Positions 33,915-42,000 of a stretch of 64,000 nt of DNA are shown here, in pieces (within the stretch, counting starts at the first letter, position 1; every line of letters begins with the position of its first letter). Source of the DNA: Natronobacterium haloterrestre (GTDB lineage: Archaea > Halobacteriota > Halobacteria > Halobacteriales > Natrialbaceae); assembly GCF_900112205.1 (NCBI RefSeq), contig NZ_FOKW01000014.1:22415-86414 (forward strand), read 5' to 3'. Below the pieces are notes generated by a model. The model had not been told where the DNA came from. It saw only the letters and a list, made by a program, of their open reading frames with translations, and did no database searches. The position numbers were made by a program, and so were the translations under genes.

Positions 33915-34536
33915 ACGCGATCTTCCCCCCATCGCTGGTCGACTCGAAGAACGTTCGGTTCTTTTCGCCGAGGTCCAGATCCCGATCAGCCGGGAACGCC
34001 TGGTCTTCCTGACGGTTCCCGAGAAGGCCGTCCATCGGGAAAAGCCCGAGTTCGTCGGGATCCTTCTTGCCGGCGTCCAGCAGGATGGTTTCGACGGATA
34101 CCGAACTGTCGTCGTATCGGTCGACAAACTGCTGATTGACGTACACGACATGGCCAATGGTGCTGAACTCCAGAGGTTCGACAGTGTCCGCGAGGTTCTC
34201 CAGACGCTCCGTGAGGTTGTCGAACTTCTGAAGGAGGCTGGTGTTGCCATCGGGAACCTCCTGTCGAATGTCCCTCGCACGCTCACGCTCTGCGCTGACG
34301 ATAGTCTTCGTGCCCACGAGCGCGTCGGTATCGTGGGGGTCGGCGTCGTCGGCCCAGATTTTGATGGCTCCGATCGCCTCCTTCATATGTGATAGTCGAC
34401 GGAAGACCTCGACCGGGACGTCGTCCTCAATAGCCTCGATGGCGGACTGTACCGGGTTGACTTTGCCGGCAACTTTCTTCGTGGTAGTCGTACTGTGCTC
34501 GTCTGCGGAGTCGGCGGGAGTGTTGCGTTCACTCAT
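33907..34536 (-). CDS. Ubiquitin-like protein (multiubiquitin-type domain)
   Basis: 209 residues. An N-terminal helical region (25-120; VNPVQSAIEAIEDDVPVEVF, LLQKFDNLTERLENLADTV) precedes a beta-grasp domain at 128-205: HVVYVNQQFVDRYDDSSVS, VETILLDAGKKDPDELGLF, FPADRDLDLGEKNRTFFEST. This is the pattern of the Multi_ubiq family, single copy here. The chain ends SDGGKIAYE, so Gly203-Gly204 are followed by five residues that a JAB peptidase could remove. First gene of the operon with the E2-like and JAB/E1 genes. Confidence 0.7.
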   Translation of the reverse strand: MSERNTPADSADEHSTTTTKKVAGKVNPVQSAIEAIEDDVPVEVFRRLSHMKEAIGAIKIWADDADPHDTDALVGTKTIVSAERERARDIRQEVPDGNTSLLQKFDNLTERLENLADTVEPLEFSTIGHVVYVNQQFVDRYDDSSVSVETILLDAGKKDPDELGLFPMDGLLGNRQEDQAFPADRDLDLGEKNRTFFESTSDGGKIAYE

Positions 34537-34767
34537 GGTTGTGGGTCGTCGCGCTTAGCCCGGCGACGTGGGGCCGACCGAAATGATACATTCGCCGCTG
34601 TGAACAGATCTATGAACGGGCCGAGACCACGTGGTCACTCAGTACCCGTCAGGGATCCGCTCGGCGGGCGAACATCCGTGGAAGTCACTGCCGGATACCC
34701 CGGCTCTCTCGTCGGTCTTGGTGGATTCCCGCCGTCCCCCTGCCGCAGAATTGCGGTGATCGGGGGA

Positions 34768-34785
34768 TGCCTACGTAGCGGTGGG
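34768..34785 (+). repeat. Inverted repeat arm, left
   Basis: TGCCTACGTAGCGGTGGG is the exact reverse complement of 35039-35056. The match resumes after a 4-base insertion in the right arm (GGATGCC against GGCATCC). Confidence 0.75.
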
Positions 34786-35038
34786 TAACCAGCCCAGGAA
34801 CGTGTAGCCGGCCCCCACTGAAAAGGGTTTTGCTGAGTGGAACTATACTCGCCTCTTTCTCGTATCAGGCATATATGAACCGTGGGGTGGGGGTTTTCGA
34901 ACTGGCAATTTCCACTTTCACTCCGCTGGGAATAGCTTTTTAAATAGGGGTATTCAGCCATACAGAGCTGTCAACCGCGGGTCGAAAACCAGCGCCTTAG
35001 CTGCTGAACGTTGCGGTTTGGTGGGTAGCAATAGAGCC

Positions 35039-35056
35039 CCCACCGCTACGTAGGCA
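35039..35056 (-). repeat. Inverted repeat arm, right
   Basis: CCCACCGCTACGTAGGCA pairs with 34768-34785 across 253 bases. Confidence 0.75.
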
Positions 35057-35233
35057 GGCATCCATATGGCATAGGTGCTAATAAGACTGTCGGCCGCCCC
35101 TACGCAGTCTTGCGATTTCCACTCGAAAGCATAGGGGGATCGCTATACTTAAACTGTATTTTCCAGCGAAAGTGAATCGTCAAACACTGCTTTAGTCCCC
35201 CGGTTTGTGAGCAGTGAGTACGAGAAGTTGACA

Positions 35234-36487
35234 TCAAACTGATTCCGCTGAAAATTCGATCTGATCTCCTACCTCTTCAAGAGCCTCTGTAGCAATATCC
35301 CCTAACTCGCCAGCTTCAATATGCGAGTAGCGCTCTCGGACCATCTCTTCGGAGTTATCGAGATACCGGGCCGCCACCGTGTATCCAAACGCGCGGACAA
35401 GTACCTCCCCCATCCCCCGTCGACCACCGTGCGGAGCAAGATAATCGTGTTTCGGATGGTCGATATCGATCTCTGCGGTCTCCGAGAGCCGTTGGAGAAC
35501 CGACCGTGCTCCGTCCGTCGTGATCGACGTCGGCCGAATGTCCTCATCGAGCGCCAGCAGGAGGTCACGGGCGTATTCGTCGCGGCACTCAGTAATTGCT
35601 TCTAGGGGTTTCCCTCGTTCGGCTAACTCTTCCTCGATGAGTTCTGCGAGCGTCCGTTGGTCGAACGTCGGAAACACCGGCCAGCGCTCCGTCGGTGGGT
35701 CCATCAGCTGGCGATAGCTTCGCAGCGGAGAAATCACTGGGTCAGGGAGACTCGCAGCGTCCCATTGCTGTTTCTTTCGGTAGACGTCCATACTCCCGTC
35801 GTCGAGGGAGAGATCCTCCCAGCGGACGCCACGCCGTCGCGGGTCGTTCGGATCCCGGAGTAGTTCCCCAACGCGGACAGCTGTGTACGCAAGGACGAAC
35901 ACCAGAGCCCGGTCACGAGCCGACTTTAATGCGGCGTAGCGTGCTCGCTCCTTGTCGAGGGAGGCAGTATCCTCCGGGAGTGTCGTGTACGCCTCGATGG
36001 CCTCGCGAGCCTGTTCGTCGACGTGGCGGGTGAGGGCGTGGCGCTGTTCGGACGTCCAGGCCTGCTGGTCGCCGGGCTTGCGGCCGTCGTCCTCCGGTAG
36101 CGGCGCCATCGCACTCGCCCGCTGCGCGTAATGCGCCTCGAGATACCCTTCGTTGACGCACCAGCCACACCACGCAGAGATATAGCGGTAATAGGTTTGT
36201 ACCGTGTTCTGCTTGAGCCCCCGGTCTCCTCCGAGATGCCGAGCGTACTCACGGAAGACGCGTTCATCGAGATCGTCGAAGGTCGGCTCGCGGTCGACGT
36301 CGTCGGGGGCGATCCCGGTCCAATCGTCGTCGCCTCGGTGGCCGGCGGCCCACTCGGCGAACCGTTCGAGCTCGCGTGCAGCGTTACGTCGATAGTTCCC
36401 ACCGTCGCCGCCGCGGCCTTTCCCCTTGTCTTGGAGGTAGCGCTCGAAGCTGTCGTCGAGCGGTGTCGAAAGCGCTCGGTCAGGCAT
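35234..36487 (-). CDS. XerC/D-like tyrosine recombinase
   Basis: 417 residues. SAM-like N-terminal domain (residues 10-130; FREYARHLGGDRGLKQNTVQ, YYRYISAWCGWCVNEGYLE). Catalytic residues: R205 (YTAVRVGELLRD), K238/K239 (DVYRKKQQWD), H353-x-x-R356 (APHGGRRGMGEVLVRAFG) and Y387 (MVRERYSHIEAGEL). The set is complete. The gene lies between the non-coding repeat region and a dif-like palindrome at 36604-36635, and close to ParA, which suits a plasmid-dimer resolvase. Integration of an element is the alternative. Confidence 0.8.
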   Translation of the reverse strand: MPDRALSTPLDDSFERYLQDKGKGRGGDGGNYRRNAARELERFAEWAAGHRGDDDWTGIAPDDVDREPTFDDLDERVFREYARHLGGDRGLKQNTVQTYYRYISAWCGWCVNEGYLEAHYAQRASAMAPLPEDDGRKPGDQQAWTSEQRHALTRHVDEQAREAIEAYTTLPEDTASLDKERARYAALKSARDRALVFVLAYTAVRVGELLRDPNDPRRRGVRWEDLSLDDGSMDVYRKKQQWDAASLPDPVISPLRSYRQLMDPPTERWPVFPTFDQRTLAELIEEELAERGKPLEAITECRDEYARDLLLALDEDIRPTSITTDGARSVLQRLSETAEIDIDHPKHDYLAPHGGRRGMGEVLVRAFGYTVAARYLDNSEEMVRERYSHIEAGELGDIATEALEEVGDQIEFSAESV

Positions 36488-36603
36488 TCACCGGCCCTCC
36501 ACCGCCCTGCGGGCCCGGTCTCGGTGCCTCTACCCTGGGGGAAGCGCCGTCGTGAGGCGGTTGCAGCATTCGTGCTTCACCGACGGCGGCGGGGTACTTC
36601 AAA

Positions 36604-36635
36604 GTGGTCATGATTACGAGCATAATCAGGACCAC
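36604..36635. repeat. dif-like palindrome: 13-bp arms, 6-bp centre
   Basis: Left arm GTGGTCATGATTA (36604-36616), centre CGAGCA, right arm TAATCAGGACCAC (36623-36635). One mismatch separates the arms from perfect symmetry. Arms of 11-13 bp around a 6-bp spacer are the layout of XerC/D-type core sites. It lies 117 bases upstream of the recombinase gene. Operator function is the alternative reading. Confidence 0.5.
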
Positions 36636-36967
36636 ATTCTGTATTCGGCCCATCGGGAGAATTCGAGGAACTGAAGTCTCTTAGCGCCGGAATTCCGCAC
36701 TACAGGAAAACGTATATCGTATATCGCTATACAAAATCTCGGTCCTCGTTCTGCCACAGTTTCGGAAGATGGGCTAGTTTTGGGTTGAGTCGGCGACTAC
36801 TTGAGAGGATTTCGTGCGGTTAGTACCCGATATCAGCACTGAGTGGCCTCAAATTCGGAGCGTACATCAACAATTACACGGAAATCGGCGATTCCGGACA
36901 GCGTTGCCACTCAGCCGGGTCAGACCCCGGTTGACCTTTTATTATGTTTCAGTTCCTATGACTATCC
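36636..36967. other. Intergenic stretch without a gene
   Basis: No credible coding frame. It contains the repeated TATATC-type sequence GTATATCGTATATCGCTATAC-like block at 36714-36734 (written here as GTATATC, GTATATC, GCTATAC) with mirrored GTATA/TATAC ends, possibly promoter or operator DNA. Confidence 0.35.
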
Positions 36968-37318
36968 ATGCCCCACGACAATACCAGGGCATCGGCGACT
37001 TCGTGGCATAGTGCGAAGCGTCGTGCACGCGACCAGAAGTACAACACGAAGGTTGAGGTTCCGAAGGCATTCGTCGCCGGCGTCCCGCCGGAGTTCGAAC
37101 GCTCACTGCTCTCGCTCCCGAACGGAGCGAAAGCGGTCTATAGGGACCAAGAACCGACAGACAGTTTCCAGATCCGTGAATTCGACGATCACTACACGAT
37201 CGAGATGGATCGGCACAATCCCGAAACAGGGAATGCAGTGGCCCATGCTGTCCAAGACGCACCAGCATACACCGCAGTCGGCCTTGCTGTCTTGGGCGGC
37301 GCAGCACTGTTTAGCTAA
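36968..37318 (+). CDS. Small basic protein with C-terminal hydrophobic end
   Basis: 116 residues. A basic start (SATSWHSAKRRARDQKYNTK, VEVPKAFVAGVPPEFERSL) precedes a strand-rich part and a hydrophobic end AYTAVGLAVLGGAALFS, which could be a membrane anchor. It lies between the resolvase and partition genes, divergent from both. No family recognised. Confidence 0.55.
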   Translation: MPHDNTRASATSWHSAKRRARDQKYNTKVEVPKAFVAGVPPEFERSLLSLPNGAKAVYRDQEPTDSFQIREFDDHYTIEMDRHNPETGNAVAHAVQDAPAYTAVGLAVLGGAALFS

Positions 37319-37452
37319 CCACAGCACTCCCTCGTTTTCTCCCACCGAGTCAGTTACTCCGTAGCGGTAGCGTTCGGATCCTCGAGCCACCCGTCGAGCA
37401 CGCCTAGCGCATCCTCAGCGACGATCCGAGTCAACATTGAACATGCCAGACG

Positions 37453-37875
37453 CTACTCGAAGTCGTAGCCCCATTCCCGAAGTTGATCCGCGACATCATC
37501 GATTCGCTTGAGGCCGACAAGTAGCGCTGCCTCCCGGAGGTCAGCCTTCTTGACCGACTCGCCTAGCTCGCCCTCGACATCGGACTTGACTTGGCGCTGT
37601 CGATCGAGCGTTGTATCCTGCAAGTGTAACTGCACAGTTTTCGCGCGACCATCCGTGATACTATCGCGCTCGTAGATCCAGGGGAGGCCACTGCGGCTCG
37701 AGTCGCTCTCGTCGCGACCGTCCTGCTGCTCGATCGCGCGATCGGGCTGCGGATCGACTTCGACTGACGAGCCCATTGACTCGAGCCCGTCAACGTCGTC
37801 TTCTCCGGCTTTGTCGTCCTCGGTGCCAGCACCAAACGGATTATCGCCGCTCGCACCTTCCTTGAAGCCCGTCAC
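37453..37875 (-). CDS. ParA partner (ParB-like, small DNA-binding protein)
   Basis: 140 residues from GTG 37875, which overlaps the ParA stop. The first 85 residues are acidic and disordered. The rest (RAKTVQLHLQDTTLDRQRQV, GESVKKADLREAALLVGLKR) resembles a ribbon-helix-helix or related DNA-binding fold. In small haloarchaeal par operons the gene after parA encodes the centromere-binding protein. Role inferred from position. Confidence 0.6.
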   Translation of the reverse strand: MTGFKEGASGDNPFGAGTEDDKAGEDDVDGLESMGSSVEVDPQPDRAIEQQDGRDESDSSRSGLPWIYERDSITDGRAKTVQLHLQDTTLDRQRQVKSDVEGELGESVKKADLREAALLVGLKRIDDVADQLREWGYDFE

Positions 37876-38753
37876 GCCTCAATCACCTCATCGTCTTCCA
37901 AGCTGCCTGGCTCCGGAGGATTCGGTGCCTTGAGACCGACCTGGTCCTCAAGGTAACGAGCAATCCGGTCGAATTGCGCCAACGTCTTGACTTCGTGGTC
38001 TCGGGTGCGCGCGCGATGTTTACGAACGTACTCGAAGGCCGAACACTGCTGCTTCCAGCACCCCTCCATCATTGACGTCCGGTCGCCGATCACCTCAGGT
38101 GTAGGGAGGTCGATCTCGTCGATCAACTCCTCCTGGTCGTTCGTATGCTTGAACCCGTTCGGTACCGCAGCCAGTACACCAATCTCGATGTTCAGCTGGT
38201 CACCGAAGTTCGTCGCAAGTTGCTCAAGACCCTCAACTGAGGCCCGCCCCTTCGCGGAGGGTTCGACTGGGATCACGAGGTTGCGCGTCGCGTAGATCGC
38301 GTTGTAGAGATGGTCGGACTCGGTAGCCGGCGGATCGCAAATCAATACGTCGTACTTCTCGGCGATATCGGCATCACGAAGGACGCGTTGCAGCTGGGCG
38401 TAGATGTTGTACGAATCCCCCAAGTCCTCCGCTTTCCGCTGCTCGCGCTGAAGGTGGCTCGAGAGATCAGAGAGCATGTTGTGTTCCGGGACGATATCAA
38501 CACCCTCCGCCGTTCGGACGAGGTCTGCGAGCGATCCCTTTGGACTGCGGACGATATGGCGTACGATATTGTCGGCGTCACTATTGGCGCGATCGTCGTC
38601 AACGCCGAACAGTCGACTGAGGTCACCGTCCTGCGGATCCAGCGGAACGACCAGAACGTCAAGGCCGGCTCGAGCGTGTGCAACAGCTAGGTTCGCCGTC
38701 AGCGAGGACTTTCCCACGCCGCCTGCTTCGCTGTAGACCGTATACGAGAGCAT
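37872..38753 (-). CDS. parA: ParA-family partition ATPase
   Basis: 293 residues. Deviant Walker A SEAGGVGKSSLTANLAVA at residues 8-25; the signature lysine that usually precedes the two glycines is replaced by Ala10. Walker A' VVPLDPQDGDLSRLFG and Walker B YDVLICDPPATESDHL follow, then TRNLVIPVEPSAKGRASVEG. Such ATPases drive plasmid segregation with a ParB-like partner, encoded next. Overlapping palindromes lie 57-90 bases upstream. Confidence 0.85.
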   Translation of the reverse strand: MLSYTVYSEAGGVGKSSLTANLAVAHARAGLDVLVVPLDPQDGDLSRLFGVDDDRANSDADNIVRHIVRSPKGSLADLVRTAEGVDIVPEHNMLSDLSSHLQREQRKAEDLGDSYNIYAQLQRVLRDADIAEKYDVLICDPPATESDHLYNAIYATRNLVIPVEPSAKGRASVEGLEQLATNFGDQLNIEIGVLAAVPNGFKHTNDQEELIDEIDLPTPEVIGDRTSMMEGCWKQQCSAFEYVRKHRARTRDHEVKTLAQFDRIARYLEDQVGLKAPNPPEPGSLEDDEVIEA

Positions 38754-38809
38754 ACTCTCATGGATGAATTTCTCCGATAAGTAACTTTGCCAAGCAAGCT
38801 ACCTAAGTA

Positions 38810-38843
38810 AGATAACTAAGATAGTTATCTAAGATTCTTAGAT
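38810..38843. promoter_or_regulatory. Two overlapping perfect palindromes upstream of parA (candidate parS/operator)
   Basis: AGATAACTA-AGA-TAGTTATCT at 38810-38830 has 9-bp arms; ATCTAAGA-T-TCTTAGAT at 38827-38843 has 8-bp arms. They share four bases. Further CTAAG/CTTAG copies flank them. Iterated palindromes just before parA are the usual place for the centromere or for autoregulation. Confidence 0.6.
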
Positions 38844-38854
38844 AAGGACCATAG

Positions 38855-39022
38855 CTAAATCTCTTAGGTGAGGAAGGCGAAGCCCGCAACGAAGCCCGAC
38901 TCAAGAACAACAGTGCCGATCAGCACTTTCGATACGTCGAGAAACACGACCTCGGCGAGAAGGTAGTCTCCACAGAACACCCCCAGCGCCTTATGGCGAT
39001 TCAACAGAACCCTACGTTCTGA
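38855..39022 (+). pseudogene. C-terminal gene remnant
   Basis: An open frame without a start reads GEEGEARNEARLKNNSADQH, FRYVEKHDLGEKVVSTEH and PQRLMAIQQNPTF before TGA 39020. Composition is protein-like; upstream it meets a TAG at 38852. Probably the tail of a gene removed by rearrangement beside the par locus. Confidence 0.35.
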
Positions 39023-39057
39023 TCTTTCGAGGGAACCGTTCAACTACAGTGTTCTAC

Positions 39058-42000
39058 TCACTCGTTCTTTGGAGTATACCGAGTCTCTTTGACTTCGACT
39101 CCCTCCTCAAAATCGGCTGTATGGACACGAACTTTGGATTGAACACGCTCTTCGGCCTCTTCACGAGCGTAGAGTACTTTCGCTGGATTCTCGATACGGC
39201 GGATAAATGGGTCACCAGCCGCATCGACACTCAGGTTCCCGACCACGTATAGCCAATACCGTTGCTGAGTAGAATCACACTCGGCGGTGCGCCACTCGTT
39301 GAGCGTCATTGACCCACGGCCATTGTCGCCGGTACTGGCTTTAATCTCAATGAGCCGTTCGGCCTCGTGGCTTTCTGGATGGACAATTAGGAGGTCGAAG
39401 CCAGGATACCGTTTCGAGATACCGGCTTCAGCTGCCAAATCCGTTAGTACTGTATCCAGCAATTCGTCATCAGGGTCTCGTGTTTGCAATGTCTGACTGA
39501 CGTCGAAAATATATCGACCCGGGTCGCTCACATCGTAGCATTCCTTCAATCGTTGGGCTTCGAAAACGGTTACCAGATCAGTACCGACTGATTCGATCTC
39601 GTCGTCTCGAGTTGCTCTATTCGGTGATGCTCTCTGATTATGCGTCCGTCCATTCGATCTGTCTCCAGTCCCATCGTCAGTATCAGTTCCAGTAGTCGGT
39701 TCTGGCCTTTCACCCGCCCCCTCAAGAATTTCGGTCCCTTCGAGAGCGAGCGATTCGACCTCGTATAGCTGCGAGGGCGAACTGGTTGCAGTCGATGACT
39801 CAGACTGACTGTCGGTCGTAGGTGCCCCTATACTATCGTCCGAAACCCGTTCTGCGTCAGATTTCTCAGTGTGGGCCACCTCCTGTTCGAACGAAGTCGT
39901 GCCACTGAACGTGGTAGGATCCACGTCGTCGAATCCATAAGACACTGATTTACCCTTGAATGCCGCCTGTTTTCGGTCGACTGTTTCGTCATCGAGATCC
40001 GCATATCGTGCATAGCTTTCGAGATCTCCGTTCCGGCTTGATTGGATTGCCAAGAGTACTGCCTCTACGTTCGGGAACGCCACATGGTCACAGAGGAGCT
40101 TTGCTGCACGGCGGCAGAGATTGTCGCCATGGTCTGCCTCGGGGAGTGCCAGTAGCGGTCGCGGTCGCTTGTGAGTCCCATCATAGATGTCGACGAGTTC
40201 GTCCCCCTCATTTGGATCAACAAACTCGACGGCTGTTGCGTCTTCGGGGAGACTCCGATGGTCGAGTTCGAGACGGCGGACGACCTGTAGTTCCTCGACG
40301 ACGCAGACGTTATCGACAAACGTTCGAAGCGCACGGAGATCGTCATCAGCCTGCTCTGGTCGGTCTGCCTCGAGTCGGGCTAGTAGATACGGCGCTGCAC
40401 GGCTCAACCACCGATGTAGTTTCGAGGTTTCGTCGCTCTCTTTGCCCATCTGGATCTCGCGAACCAGGTGAGTCGTGAAATCCTGTAAGCCAAACCAGTC
40501 ACCGAATGCCCCCGCATCACGCTCAGAGAGCAGAAACGTCGGTGCCCCCAGTGAGCGTGCTTCTTGGAAGGCACTATCCGAACGAACAAATACGGTCTCG
40601 GAAGCCGGATGAAGATCGAACCCGTTGTCAGACTTTGCGACGACTGCTGTTTCCGCAAGGGTTTCCCGCGCATCCTCCCATTCGTCGGAGAGTTTTGTCA
40701 CCGATTGCTGTGTCGACGGAAGCCGACGGGTGAGATTCCGATACACCGTCTGGATGGAGCGCTTCGCTGCGCCGATCCGTTCGGAGCGTTCGTCATCAGG
40801 GAACTGTTCTCTGATGAACGTCGCCAGATTCTCAACGACGCGACGAGCGTCCTCCGGTCGGAGCTCAGTGTCTAGATCCGATCTGATTCCGAGCTGATCG
40901 GCAAGTACTGACTCGTCGTCGTCTGAACCGATCGTAATCACGGGGAGGAGGTTGATCTGGTCGTCACGACCCAATTGAAGTGCTACGCGTTGGGTTGCTC
41001 GTGACTCCTGCCAGACCGCTGTAGGGCGGTACGAACCACTATCAGTCGGAATCCACTGACGCGATCGGAGCTGCCAGAGCCATAGGTTCCGTCCGATGGC
41101 GTGTCGTTCCTGAGAGGTAGGAATGCCGTTTCCTCGATCGATGACGTTACTGTAGCTGGTGCGGTTGAGACCAACCACAACATCCGAATACCGCGAGAGA
41201 TCAGTTGCACCGCCGGGTGGCGTCTCCCACCAACACTCGAGGTGACTGAAGAGGCGACCAGCGAACGAGGCATCCGCTCTCGCTTTTGCGACGAACGTAT
41301 CGATGTTCTCGAACCCGTGGAGGCTATAAAGGGACTTACTACTGAACTCCTCGAAAGGATACTCGTCTAGCGATTCGAGAAGATACTCGCGATACTCTTG
41401 CCATCTAGTCGAATCGACGGTATCCAGTGCGGAGGGGTGGTCCGGCGCTGTGAAGTCCTTGACCTCGGAATAGTACTGCTGTTGACTTGGTCCGAACAGT
41501 GGTGTCAAATGGACGTGCTCGCGGACGCCAAGCCAAGTGAGAAACTCCCACCAAGCAGTTTCGGGCGATTGGGAGCTCTCGTCGGATTCTGTTCCCTCGT
41601 CTTCCGAAACGGAGTCATTGCTCTTGTCGATGAATCGGCTCGGCGGAGCGACAAACGATGCATCGATGTCGGCCGCTTGAAGCAACGGTTCGATCCGTCC
41701 ATGTTCTGGGACCTCAGATTGCCACGCTGCTCCGAAATACACGCTGTGCGCCGGTTTCCAACCACCCTCACGTGTAGGGACCGGAAGTCGACAGAGCGGA
41801 AAGAGGTCCGTTTTGGTACGCTGTTCGTACGGTAGTGGTGACTCAGGATCAACTGAGTCCACGCCAAGTTGTTGGACGAGTTCGAGCACTTCGAGTCGTT
41901 CCAGCGATTCGACGTCCTCCTGACCCGTCGTCCGACCAGGGCTCGGCAGCTTCGGGATAATCACGCCCTGGGCGAACGTATCGAATCGAAACTCGTCGAG

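Larger units (their letters stand above)
34537..35233. other. Non-coding region with paired inverted repeats (candidate origin or centromere)
   Basis: Nearly 700 bases without a credible gene. It contains an 18-bp inverted repeat (34768-34785 with 35039-35056) and an imperfect one (34916-34934 with 35157-35175). Three places read like origin-recognition boxes, beginning TTTCCACT or GTTCCACT followed by a G run: 34910, 35116 and, on the lower strand, 34843. An A/T-rich spot (GCTTTTTAAATAGG) lies at 34935. No Orc1/Cdc6 or other Rep gene is in the window, so origin function is an inference. Confidence 0.4.
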
